64,000 nt of DNA. Source: Tenrec ecaudatus. Taxonomy: Eukaryota; Chordata; Mammalia; Afrosoricida; Tenrecidae. Below the pieces are notes generated by a model. That model searched no databases. It saw nothing but the letters and a program-made list of their open reading frames with translations, and was not told where the DNA came from. The stretch covers positions 78,595,700-78,659,699 of the forward strand of contig NC_134546.1 in NCBI RefSeq assembly GCF_050624435.1, in the 5' to 3' direction. Of this stretch, positions 1 through 10,439 are shown in pieces; within the stretch, counting starts at the first letter, position 1, and each line of letters begins with the position of its first letter. Made by a program: the position numbers and the translations under genes.

Positions 1-690
1 TAATGGAAGCTAAACAAATAAAATAACAGGAACACAATAAGTAAGCCAATTATATGAAAACTGACTATTTGAGAAGATGAAGAAAAGTGATAAAGAACCA
101 GTTATCCTGATCATGACAAAAGAAAGGGGAGCAGAATCTCCAGACCAGAAACTAGAGAGAAGCAACCATTCTACATGGTTTCTGGACAAGTTTCATAAAC
201 AACCTCAGTGTAAAAATATAACTGAAATATGGAAATGCCTTGGAAAGTAAGAAAACCAGTAACATTTTCACACAAGAAACAGTAATGGAACTGTCCACGA
301 TCATCATGTGCATCCACATCTTACGGGGAATGAGAGAAGATGCATTGTGAGCTCTCACACGACAAAGTTTGTTACGTATAGAATATAAAATTTATAAACT
401 GAACTTATTTTTAAAATTGATAATACATAACAATAAAAACAATGCTTGATAAAGAACCTGTTTAAGAACTCTATCTTCCCTTGAGCGTGCTTGTGTTTCT
501 CTGAGTCTGAGGGAGAACTCGTGCTCTTATTCTCTATTCAGCTGCTTCTAAATATCAGGGGACGTGCAAATGCAGCTCTCTGCCTGTTGATTAACTGGCC
601 TTGATGTGCTACATTTCAGAGGGAAGCCCCAGTCTCTGAGGTCTCTGCTGTTTCCATTTTGTGCCAAGAAGCTAGGGCACAGGGCACAAA

Positions 691-736
691 ATGAATTTTG
701 CACCAACTTTGGCTTTCATTTTGGCCATTTTACATC
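691..736 (+). pseudogene. IGHV leader exon remnant (L-PART1)
   Basis: An ATG at 691 opens a short hydrophobic stretch that reads MNFAPTLAFILAILH, which looks like a heavy-chain V leader. It lies about 95 bp upstream of the V-exon acceptor, a normal size for the V leader intron. A clean GT donor is not visible at its end. A degenerate octamer (gtgcaaat at about 565-572, consensus atgcaaat) sits about 125 bp upstream of the ATG, near the usual V-promoter position. The exon is recognised by position and composition and is probably non-functional, like its V exon. Confidence 0.6.
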
Positions 737-829
737 ATAATCACTGTAGGCCCTGCTGTCTATGTGTATTACTGTGAATGTATTTATTTGTATGTGTGTC
801 ACCTAATCACAGTGCCTCTGTGTTTGCAG

Positions 830-1137
830 GTGTCCAATATGAGGTACAGCTGGTGGAGTCTGGGGGCAATCTGAAAAAGCCTGGGGTGTCTCTAAGACTC
901 TCCTGGGCAGCCTCTGGAATTACCTACAAGTAGGTACTTGATGAACTTGGTCCGCCAGGCTCCATGGAAACACCTGCAGTGGGAGGCAAGCATAAGGTAT
1001 GATGGTGGTACTACATACTACACAGACTCCATAAAGGGCTGATTCACTGTATCCAGAGACATCTCCAAGAACACACTCTATGCTCAAATGGACAGCCTGA
1101 AAGCTGAGGACACGGACACATATTACTCTGCAAGAGA
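830..1137 (+). pseudogene. Immunoglobulin heavy-chain V exon, pseudogene (IGHV3-like)
   Basis: After a pyrimidine-rich acceptor ending at 829, the exon starts with the leader end (GVQY) and then [11 protein letters not shown], typical of an IGHV subgroup 3-like framework 1. Framework 2 (a Val-Arg-Gln-Ala-Pro-like stretch), framework 3 and the YYxxAR end are recognisable across changing frames. It cannot encode a working domain. The framework 1 cysteine codon is now TGG (Trp), the framework 3 cysteine is TCT (Ser), a TAG stop follows the CDR1 region at about 930, and the frame shifts after it. A recombination signal follows directly. The family assignment is firm, the subgroup less so. Confidence 0.93.
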
Positions 1138-1176
1138 CACCGTGAGGTCAAGTGAGTGAGAGCCCAGACACAAACC
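1138..1176 (+). other. V(D)J recombination signal sequence (23-bp spacer)
   Basis: The heptamer CACCGTG (1138-1144) differs from the consensus CACAGTG by one base. It is followed by a spacer of exactly 23 bp (1145-1167) and a perfect-looking nonamer, ACACAAACC (1168-1176). This is the arrangement of an IGHV gene. The heptamer change affects position 4 and would probably weaken, but not necessarily abolish, recombination. Confidence 0.92.
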
Positions 1177-2340
1177 TCCCCTGCAAGGAGGAGACTGGTT
1201 TCTAGGGGTGCTCAGGATACACAGTGCACAGGACTCAGCCCCAGGAGCAGGTGCAGCTGGAGCTTCAAGCCTGGTTTCCTGTGGGGCTCTGCGGAGTCTT
1301 CTAAATACATTACCCTAGGGAATCACTCTAACTTAAAAATAACAATTCTGTGCCTACTTTTGATATCTGCGAATTCAACAGCTATATTCTAACAGGAGAA
1401 TATAATCTGTCCTATAGAAACAAACAGCCTGTGCCTTGGGGACAAGAACTATCTTTATCAGGGGTCCCTGCATCAGAGTTCTGATGACACTCAGTAAACA
1501 CTCTCCAATCTGACTCACTCTACAGCAACTATCAAGAACAGAAACACAATATCAAATGGTAAAAGCTTCTATGAAAAAGTACAACAGATGATGGACACAG
1601 GCTGCTGGCCGAGCTCAGCCGGACAGCTCTGGCCACGTGGCAGAGTCACATCCAGCCTGGGTCCCAACAGCAGAAGGCCATCTGTCAACTGCGAATGTCT
1701 GCATCAAAGTAGAGACAGTTCAGAGTGACAAACTGCATGGCATACACACATAGGCGCGTGTGCACACATGTACACACGCACAGGCACACAAATTTAATAC
1801 AAACCAAAAGCCTAAAATAAACTCTAGTTCTTCACACACAAAAAAGAAAAATATAACAGATGTGGAGCCTAAGCAGTAACACGAGCATATTTATATTTAG
1901 TGAGCTAGTGTAGGAAGCAACTAAATGATCACATTAGGAAACACACACCAGTGAATGCTGGTTTGATAAGGAAATTCTGCCAACTTGACAGGGCTCTTTG
2001 ATGGGTTTGTAAAAGCCCATTTAGATTTCAGATGACCAAAGACTTCAACACCTCCCAACATGTAGGCAAAATGAGTCAAAGAGCACCCAGGTTTTCATGG
2101 CCAGGAAAGGGAAGCTCCATGATCATTCACCAAATGAAAAGCGTATTAGCAACAAGTATTCATGCAAATCCCCACACTAGAAAATCAAATGGATCATGAA
2201 GAAACACAAGTAAGAAAGTAAAACAAAAGAGGCAATAGTTATAAGAAATGTAAATGACCAATATGGGAAGAGCCCAAAGTCGCCATTCCAGTCTCAAAGA
2301 ACAAAGGTGACCATATTGAATTCAGAGCACAGAGGTCACA
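1177..2340. other. IGHV 3' flank, no gene seen
   Basis: No coding signal is convincing here. An alternating CA/TG-rich patch lies at about 1740-1800. The stretch around 1340-1420 resembles 46900-46960 downstream of the second IGHV remnant, which supports a shared V-unit flank. Confidence 0.5.
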
Positions 2341-2349
2341 GGGCATGGT

Positions 2350-2560
2350 TTTGTTTTTTTGTACACTAAAAAAAAAAAATCACTGCCATTGAATCAATTC
2401 TGACTCATAACATCAGAGACACCGTGTGTTTCTGAACCTCAACTCTTTAAGGGAATAGGAAGACTCATCTTTCTATTGCAGACCAGGTAGTGGATTTGAA
2501 TTGCTGATTGTGTGGTTAGCAACTCAATGCATAACCCATTACACCCCCACGGGTGCATCA
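2350..2560 (-). repeat. AfroSINE, minus strand
   Basis: The reverse complement carries the tRNA-like AfroSINE head (wobbly start with 'gtaatgggtt...gttgctaacc') and the tail motif 'gagtcagaattgattcaatggc', followed by an A-rich end seen on the plus strand as a run of A at 2368-2380. It is diverged, so the copy is old. Confidence 0.75.
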
Positions 2561-3224
2561 TGTTGTTATAAATTGGAGAAAACTAGATGACAACTAACAA
2601 AACGAAAGGTATTCTTTCCAATGCCTCTAATTAATTAATCGAGTTAGGACCCAGAGCAAACATCTGTCCTCAAAATGGAGGAGGTACACATAGGTACTCT
2701 CTCAGCTGATTTCTATTGTGCAATCAGTCTGTATACCTGCCTAGGGGACCCTTTTGTTTAGTGGTGGGTTTCATCCTCTGCCCTTAGTAGTCTAATTAAT
2801 TAAATGCATTGAAACGAGTGATTTGAAAGATGTAATGGAATCAACTAAGGGATTGCCCAAAGGAATTTGTTCCAGGAGAAGAAAACACCAGACCACAGGG
2901 CATCAGGAGGGAGTGTACTTGTGTATTTTGTCAACCCCAGGTTGACAAAATAAATTTTAATAAGAATAAATGATGTCAGAAAGGCATGTCATTGCGACTT
3001 CAATAAAGAAATGAATACAAAGACTGAAGTCAATAAAAAGGTAGCATGTTCCATAACTACTGTCCTCCACAAATAGATCTGTTTCTAAAACTGTCACAAA
3101 ACTCTTTTGAACTTCACCAAAAAGTCTACAAACATGTGAATCTAATTGCATCTCAAATAACCAATAAATGGTCAAGAACAAGATCTGGCATTGTCCACAT
3201 ATAACTCCCTGCCACCACGTTTGG

Positions 3225-3385
3225 TCCAACTCACAGCAGAGCTATCAGACAGAGTAGAACTCCCTGTAGGACTCACAAACCTGTACATCTTTACTGGAGC
3301 AGGCAGACTCATCTTCTCCTGTACTTTTTTGGTGACTTTGAACATCTGACCTTGCAGTCAGCAGCCCAATGTTTAACTCACTGGA
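3225..3385 (-). repeat. AfroSINE, minus strand
   Basis: The plus strand shows the antisense core motifs 'cagacagagtagaactccctg' (20-base core) and 'gaccttgcagtcagcagccca', the signature of a reversed AfroSINE. Both ends are eroded. Confidence 0.75.
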
Positions 3386-3576
3386 AAAAAAAGGGTTCTT
3401 TGGTCATATATTCAATATACCAGACAATAAAGTATCATTATAGGAACACATGAAAGACCTGCAGAAAACGATAAGCAGCCCCAGAAAGGATCCACGAATT
3501 AGTAAGGAAAGCTGACGCATGACACATCAAGTAATGCAGGGCTCTGACAGCAAGAACTCACTTTAAGGTGCAGGTC

Positions 3577-3770
3577 CCTAAATGGAGTCCCTGAGTAGTG
3601 TGAACAACTGAGTGCTCAGCTATCAAACTGAATGTTGGAGATTGAAGGCAACATAGAAGCACCTCAGAAGAAGGATGTGGCAACCAACTTCTGAAGTTAG
3701 CCATTGAAAATCTTACAAAATATAGTTTTACTCTGTAACCACAGACAGTAACCATATGGAATCTATTGGT
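3577..3770 (+). repeat. AfroSINE, plus strand, diverged
   Basis: Starts with a diverged 'ggagtccctgagtagtg' head and runs through a degraded '...gaaaatcttacaaaatatag' and 'ttttactctgt' segment in the AfroSINE order. It is old and only moderately similar to the fresher copy at 35586. Confidence 0.55.
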
Positions 3771-4229
3771 AAGCAAAATGAGTGATATTTATCAAATTAT
3801 GATTTAATTGGGAGAGACTATCACTATGCAAAACTAAATTCCAAGTAGATAAGCATAATTATGATCATGCAAAACTAGAGTACTTTGGAATTTACAAAGT
3901 AATGACATCAGGACAGAGAAAATCTAAAATGAAAGTTTAAGAGGGTAGAATGAAAATTCAACTGTATTAACATTCAAAACAATTTACCAGAAGGTAACAA
4001 AAGGAGTGAGAAGACACGATTATCTTAAGGGACAATTTTGCAAGGTTTATAAATCTTCTAGAAAATGTCAGAGAAAAATAAACTAACTGTGCAAAAATAC
4101 ATGAAGTCTTCTCAGTAGTGGAGTATTTCAAAAGACTTGAAGTATTAAATCAAACTAAGAAATCATTTTATATGTGGATCACAAGCCCCAACGTTACTCC
4201 ATCAGATAAGCAGACGGAAAAAATATACA

Positions 4230-4596
4230 TGCACACTTGGGGCAGAAAAAATTTATAAAATATCTCAGCTCTTCTACTCAAGCACTCCCTCAAAGCATGA
4301 ATATTTTCTTCTATTAAATTGGCATTCTACAATGCTCACCCTCCCAACACAACTGCTGAAGCCAAAGAGGGTTAACAAGCAAATGTGGTGAAGAAAGCTT
4401 ACAGTACCCGGCTATCAAAAAAGATAGTATCTGGGGTCTTAAAGGCTTGAAGATAAACAAGTGGCCATCTAACTCAGAAGCAATAAAGCCCACATGGAGG
4501 AAGCACACCAGCCTGTGCAATCACGAGGTGCCAAAGGGACCAGGTATAAGGCATCATGCAAAAAAAAGAATAAGTATATGTGTATATTTATATATA

Positions 4597-4636
<40 letters not shown>

Positions 4637-5118
4637 CCATAGTGAATGAAGGGGGAGGTGCAGAGTGGAGACCCAAGGCCCATTTGTCGGCCACTGGAGA
4701 TCCCCTCATAGAGGGGTTTAGGAGAGGAGATGGGTCAGTCCGGGTGCGATGTAGTACCAATGAAGAACACAGCTTTCCCCAAGATCCTGGATGCTTCCTC
4801 TCCCCAACTACCATGATCCAAATTCTACCTTGCAGGAATGGATAGGGCAGAGGTTGTACAGTGGTGCATATGGGAGCTGGAGGCACAGGGAATCCAGGGT
4901 GGATGATATCTTCAGGACAAAATAATAATTTATAAATTATCAAGGGCTCATGATACAGTGGGAGCGGGGGGGAAGGGAAAAATGAGAACTTGATGCAAAG
5001 AGCTTAAATGGAGAGCAAATGCTTTAAACTGATGAATGTATAAATGTGCTTTATACAATTGATGTATGTATGGATTTTGATGAGATGTATGAGTCCCTAA
5101 TAAAATGTTTAAAATAAA
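4230..5118 (+). mobile_element. L1 3' UTR copy with internal TG microsatellite
   Basis: A 5'-truncated L1 copy made only of the 3' UTR. It ends with the family signature 'gtatgagtccctaataaaatg' and a short A-rich tail. At about 4570-4633 the usual 'aaagaacaaaaaatcctatca' stretch is replaced by a TATATG/(TG)n microsatellite. The copy at 7.4-8.3 kb has a microsatellite at the same place, so the two belong to one subfamily. Open frames across this stretch are chance frames through the UTR. Confidence 0.85.
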
Positions 5119-5474
5119 AAAAGAACGAAGAAATATTATAAAACTGATTGTTGTGGTGAATGTACCACGGTTTTTGATGTGATTGAACTACTGAATTGTA
5201 TGATATGTTAATTATATGCCAATAAAACTTTTAAAAGTGAAAAAAAAGAATCTCAAACTCCTAAAAAAAAGAGCAAGTAAACAAACCAACAAACAATGAG
5301 TTAAGACATTCTTTAAACCTTGAACTCAAACTAGCCACTGCACTCACCTTTTAGCTAAACAACCAGTTGGCTCGTAAGAGAGCACTTTAAGAGTGCCTGT
5401 GAGTACTTTGCTCCACTAAAAGTGAACTCTATGAGGACCAAAGGACAATCAATTATTTTTAAATAGAGGTGAGG

Positions 5475-5865
5475 ATGAAAGGGAGCAGGGAACCAGGGGT
5501 GTGAGGGGGCAATACTGGGAGGACAGAGGGTGAGTGGGTTGGAAAGAGGGAACCGATTACAAGGATCTACATGTGACCTCCTCCCTGGGGGACGGACAAC
5601 AGGAAAGGTAGTAAAGGAAGACGTTGGACAAGGAAAGATATGACAAAATAATAATTTCTAAATTATCAAGGGCTCATGAGGGAGGAGGGAGCAGGGAGGG
5701 AGGGGAAAAAGAGGACTTGATGCAAAGGGCTTAAGTGGAGAGCAAATGCTTTGAAAATGATGAGGGCAAAGAATGTATAGATGTGCTTTATACAATTTAT
5801 GTATGTATGGATTGTGGTAAGAGTTGTATGAGTCTCTAAGAAAATGTTAAAAAAAAAGAAAAGGA
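5475..5865 (+). mobile_element. L1 3' UTR end, truncated
   Basis: This contains the last 400 bases of the same L1 3' UTR: the 'gattacaaggatctacatg' segment, a G-rich 'gagggaggagggagcaggg' stretch, and the signature end followed by a poly-A run at about 5850-5865. It is near-parallel to 7905-8262. Confidence 0.85.
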
Positions 5866-6454
5866 AAAAAGAAAGGGAGGAGGGAATCTAGATGAACAGA
5901 AAGAGAACAATAAGAACAGAAATACAGAGAATGTTTTACAAATTATGAAGAATGGGGCCAATGTCACTGAACAGTTTGTGTAGAAAGCATTGAAAGAGAA
6001 AATAAATTGTTGTCTAGACTATCAATGAAAAACAAACAAAAAAGTCAGATGTTTGAAAAAAAAGAGCAAAATAATGATGTGGTACAATAATAACAATAAA
6101 AACTTCTCAAATGCATATAGTAATAATCTCCAAACAGGTAGGAAATGTGATCACATTAGAACACTTGAAAGTCAATATAAAACAAAACCAGAAACAAAAA
6201 CAAATGAATAGTGTCTGTATTATCACAGATTTCATTTCCTATAAATTAAAACTATATATGGATAATTCATCGACATCCTGTTTATCACTTAGTTGACAAT
6301 AAAAGTGCTGAACAATAGTATAATAACACAAAAGTAATCATATAACTCCTGAAAGCTCCCCATTTTTATGAAATTTTCCTCATTTCAGAGGGTTTTTAGA
6401 GCTAAACTTTTGATGATTCTTCTTGGAATTTACATTTTTATTCACTAGATTATC

Positions 6455-6545
6455 CCTGATAGCTATTGTGCTGAGCTGCTAACACAAGGTCAGTAGTTCT
6501 ACCCTATCCTGTAGGGTCACTGTATGCTGGAATCCAATTGAGGAG
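6455..6545 (+). repeat. AfroSINE fragment with internal deletion
   Basis: A '...tgctgagctgctaacacaaggtcagtagttc' head is joined almost directly to 'taccctatcctgtagggtcactgta', so the middle of the SINE is missing. Confidence 0.6.
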
Positions 6546-6744
6546 TGAGGTGTCTCTGGACACTTAATTGGGGGAGCTGGGTTTGCCAATTCATGGAGTT
6601 GAAACTGAGCACCTTTGGGTTGAGGCTCAGAGCAAATGGCAAATGCATTGGGTCCATATCATCAGCTCCAAGGAACGCTGTCACATGCACCGATGAAACA
6701 AACATTCAAGCATATTACAAAGTAAATTAGCATGTTTGTTCACT

Positions 6745-6878
6745 AGTCCATCATTGTTGCAAGAAGAGGAAATGTTCTACTTCCATAAAGAGCTCTACCC
6801 TTGGAAACACACAGGGCTATAAGTAGATATCGGGTAGGGATCAAATAGATGACAGTGAGTTGGTTTCCATTGCAAAAA
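6745..6878 (+). repeat. AfroSINE 3' part
   Basis: Degraded '...ataaagagctctaccc ttggaaacacacagggctataag' core followed by a '...gatgacagtgagttggttt' tail, in AfroSINE order. Confidence 0.55.
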
Positions 6879-7439
6879 GAACCAAAGTAAACACACAGCC
6901 TTCATTTTCAGCCCAACCTCAGCTAAATCCATTAAAATTTTCCATTATGTTTTTCCATTAAATATGATAGTTTTTACACAGCATGCAACCCAAGTGAAAA
7001 ATACAAGGAGCTTACTGCTAGCCAATCCTTCATGCCAGGAATGTACAAGGGGCCTTCAAGAAGGTCATGTAAAAATAGAATAAAGGTAATGAAATTTATC
7101 CGTGAACATTTTGAAGCCACTGCATATCTGTCCCTAATTTATTATGCTAAGCAGAATAATGTAATAAATCTTTTATAATTCCTCAAATTTTAAACATCTT
7201 AAAATATTTGGAATGCCTTTTGATCTTACATTAAAACTCAGAAAGAACATCAAGCATTGTATATAGAGCATCGCACTGTACGATCTATTAAAGTTGATAT
7301 TAATTTCATTCTCTATTACTGTAAAGAGTCCAGTTAGGTTACAGTATATCTGTACAATTCACATAGAAACCTGTGAGAGTTGAAATTTAACAGAATGACT
7401 ATTTTTGGGGGTCTTGAAAATGTGACAAAAAATAAACTT

Positions 7440-7541
7440 AAGTGAACAAGCGACCATCTAGCTTAGAAGCAATAAAGCCCACATGGAAGAAGCACACGAG
7501 CCTGTGCGATCACGAGGTGCCAAAGGGACCAGGTATAAGGC

Positions 7542-7618
<77 letters not shown>

Positions 7619-8265
7619 ATATTGGATAAAGGAGGAAGAGCAGAGTGGAGACCCAAGGCCCATTTGTCGGCCACTGGAGATCCCCTCATAGAGGGGTTTA
7701 GGAGAGGAGATGGGTCAGTCCGGGTGCGATGTAGTACCAATGAAGAACACAGCTTTCCCCCAGATCCTGGATGCTTCCTCTCCCCAACTACCATGATCCG
7801 AATTCTACCTTGCAGGAATGGATATGGCAGAGGTTGTACACTGGTGCATATGGGAGCAGGAGGCACAGGGAATCCAGGGTGGATGATATCTTCAGGATCA
7901 GGGGTGTGAGGGGCGATGCTGGGAGAGTAGAGGGTGAGTGGGTTGGAAAGGGGGAACTGATTACAAGGATCCACATGTGACCTCCTCCCTGGGAGAGGGA
8001 CGGCAGAGAAGTGGGGAAAGGGAGACTCCGGATAGGGCAAGATATGACAAAATAACAATCTATAAATTATCAAGGGGTCATGGGGGAGGGGGTAGTGGGG
8101 AGGGAGGGGGAAAAAGAGGACCAGATGCAAAAGGCTTAAGTGGAGAGCAAATGCTTTGAAAATGATTAGGGCAAAGAATTTACGGATGTGCTTTATACAA
8201 TTGATGTATGTATATGTATGGATTGTGATAAGAGTTGTATGAGCCCCTAATAAAATGTACAAAAA
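7440..8265 (+). mobile_element. L1 3' UTR copy with (TA)n microsatellite
   Basis: Same subfamily as 4230-5118. The bases from about 7630 to 7880 differ from 4640-4890 at only a few sites, so the subfamily is fairly young. A pure (TA)n of about 66 bases occupies 7550-7616 at the position where the other copy has (TG)n. The element ends with the usual 'gtatgagcccctaataaaatg' and an A-rich tail. Long IYIY-repeat frames here are microsatellite read-through, not genes. Confidence 0.88.
7550..7616. repeat. (TA)n microsatellite
   Basis: Uninterrupted TA dinucleotides over about 66 bases, inside the L1 3' UTR copy. Confidence 0.97.
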
Positions 8266-8659
8266 TATATATAGGATTAAAATAAAAATAAATAAATAAA
8301 CTTTTAAAATGTGACAAATTCAAGTGTGTAGTTTCTCATGTTATGGTTAAAACTCAACCTTGTCTTATACTTTTTTATTTTTTTTCTCTGAAATATTTCC
8401 AGGTTACATAGGTACTGGATTTTCAAAGTATGTATACATGCACGTATGTGTGCCTTGCATGGTCTTGATGTCCCTGAGCATTACAGATGGTTAATGTGAA
8501 TAGGTGTTCATGGAAAGATTGTGTCCACTCAGTCTCCAGGGAAGAAAGCCTGGATTGTGCACTTTGAGAAACCAGTCACAGAAACCCTTCTGCAACATCC
8601 CTGTGCTCTGACACGCATGGAGTTTCCAGGAGTTGGCGTGGGTTTGGTGGTATCTATTT

Positions 8660-8850
8660 GGTTGGTTCATTTCTAAGGGGGGGGGGGAGAATTCTGCCTT
8701 TATTTGCTACCCTCAAGGTTGGCAGTTAAACCGCTCCTCAGATCTGTAAGAGGAAAATAAAGCTGGTTGCTCCTATACAGATTTTTAATCTGACACCCAA
8801 AGAGGAACACTATGAATCAGAATTGATCTTGTGGCAGTGAGTGTGTTTTG
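8660..8850 (+). repeat. AfroSINE, plus strand
   Basis: Carries '...ggttggcagttaaacc', a degraded middle and a '...aacactatgaatcagaattgatcttgtggcagtgagt' tail, the AfroSINE layout. A following T/G-rich tail ends it. Confidence 0.65.
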
Positions 8851-8974
8851 GGGGTTAGGGACAATGCAGATTTCTAGGTGGCACAAACAGCTGGGACTGG
8901 ACTGTTCCACTGAGGGTTGATAACTTAAACTCAGCCTATGTTACTGTGGAAGAACAGGCCTGGAGATCTAAATC

Positions 8975-9712
8975 CGAAAAACAAAAATAATTCTCATTAA
9001 GAATCATCATGTCTATACTAAAAACATATCAGCGTGGCCTATCTAAATTAGTCCGTGAAGAATCCCTACTGCTCCAGTGGTTCAAGGACTGGCAGCTCCA
9101 TGAAATGAAAGCAGTTGAGTCCCACAATGTGGCAATCTGTTCGCATACAGATTAGAGCCTAGAAACCAGAAGGAAGAATTTAAGGCCCTATGGCATCACT
9201 AACAGAATGCACCTGAGAACAATAAAGCAATGAATAAAATAAGCCATTATCAAGAATATTTGGATACGTTAGAACATTTAAGTACAATTTCCCTGAGTGT
9301 CAGACATCCCCACAAAATAAGACCTATTTACAGTTTTGCCTCTCAGTGAAATATAAGTAATTTGCCCGAAAATAAGACCTCCGCCAAGCTCCTGTAACTC
9401 TGGACTCTGGACCATAGTCGTGGGTGCCTCCGTGCAGCTCACTGTTGGCCGCAGCACAGCTGGAGCAGACAGGAAGTGTAGGGTCTCTTTTAATAAAACA
9501 ATAAACAATAAAAGTGTATCGCATTCTTCTTCATGGAAAAATAAGACATTCCCTGAAAATAAGGTCTAGTGCATCTTTGGGAGCAAAAATTAATATAAGA
9601 CAATGTCTTATTTTGGGGGAAACAGGATATTACCATGCAGTGGGACAGAGAAAATGGTGAATTATTTTAAATAAGATGATATCTTACTATATATGAGAGT
9701 TAGTGAGAACAT
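8975..9712 (+). repeat. Duplicated IGHV-flank segment, copy A
   Basis: The sequence from 'ataattctcattaagaatca' onward matches 47340-47895 at high but imperfect similarity: '...catgtctata', '...gcagttgagtcccaca', 'acatcactaacagaatgca'-like stretches and 'gcagtgg(g)acagagaaaatgg'. It contains an old AfroSINE-like unit (about 9060-9215) shared with copy B. A small DNA transposon (9285-9627) is present only here. This is a paralogous flank of the V-gene unit. Confidence 0.85.
9285..9627. mobile_element. Non-autonomous DNA transposon with TA duplication
   Basis: The ends are inverted repeats built on 'tttcccc...aaaataagac' (left) and 'gtcttattttgggggaaac' (right). It is flanked by TA on both sides (9283-9284 and 9628-9629), as expected for Tc1/mariner-type transposition. 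The paralogous site at about 47815-47820 lacks it, which marks both boundaries. It has no transposase; the interior frames on the minus strand are not a recognisable protein. I recognise the terminal motif as recurrent in mammals but do not name the family. Confidence 0.75.
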
Positions 9713-9894
9713 AGCTATCACAACAAAAAAGGAAACCAGTTACCCATAGAAGTATAAATTTAAAAAAAAATTTTTTAAGAAGTATAAATTAATAAAAAGA
9801 AAAAAAAATTTAAAGAAAGAAAAACCTTTAAATAGATCAAGGTCTGATTATCATCATAGCTGTGTTCTCACTCATCGCCTATCTTGCTATGACT

Positions 9895-10390
9895 TGATTT
9901 TTGGTGCATATTATTATCTCTACAGATCTATCTAGATAAGATAGACTGGATGAATAGTCTAGAGGAGAAAACAACGGCATTAATGGTTCTGGGGGTACAT
10001 GGGAGAGGGGAAGGTGGGGGCAAGGAGGTGGTGCTGACCAACCCAGGGAAAGGGGAGCAATAAGTGATCCAAAATCAGTAGCAAGGAGGGTGTGAGTGGC
10101 CTGGTAGGGATTGAGCAAGGGCAATGTAACCTAGAGAAATTACTGAAACCCAAATGAAAGTTGAGCATGATAGTGGGACAAGAGGAAAGTAAAAGGAAGT
10201 AGAGGAAAGAACGAGGTGACAAAGGGTATTTATGGAGGTCCAAAGACTGGAAGGTACATATGTAAATATATTTATATGAGGGTAGGGAAACAGATTTTTG
10301 TGCATATATTTATAGGTTTAGTACTAAGGCAGCAGATGGACATTGGGCCTCCACTCAAGCACTTACTCAATTAAACAATGCAATTAGGCC
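9895..10390 (+). mobile_element. L1 3' UTR internal fragment
   Basis: Matches the 14550-15020 part of the long L1 below in the same order and strand ('gatagactggatgaat', 'tagtgggacaagaggaaag', 'gcagatggacattgggcctc'). It therefore precedes ORF2 sequence of another copy and is a separate, truncated insertion. Confidence 0.8.
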
Positions 10391-10439
10391 AAAAAAATGT
10401 AATTACGCAACTGGGCCTGATAGACATTTATAGAATGTT

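Noticed and set aside
4447..4845. A 132-codon plus frame and a 129-codon minus frame over the TG repeat
   Set aside because: Both cross the L1 3' UTR and its microsatellite, producing dipeptide-repeat proteins (VCVC, THTH). The same frame recurs in the 7.4-kb copy because the copies are nearly identical, not because it is a gene.
7543..8262. A 239-codon minus frame, one of the longest in the window
   Set aside because: It is antisense through the L1 3' UTR and the TA repeat, has no domain and is broken in other copies.
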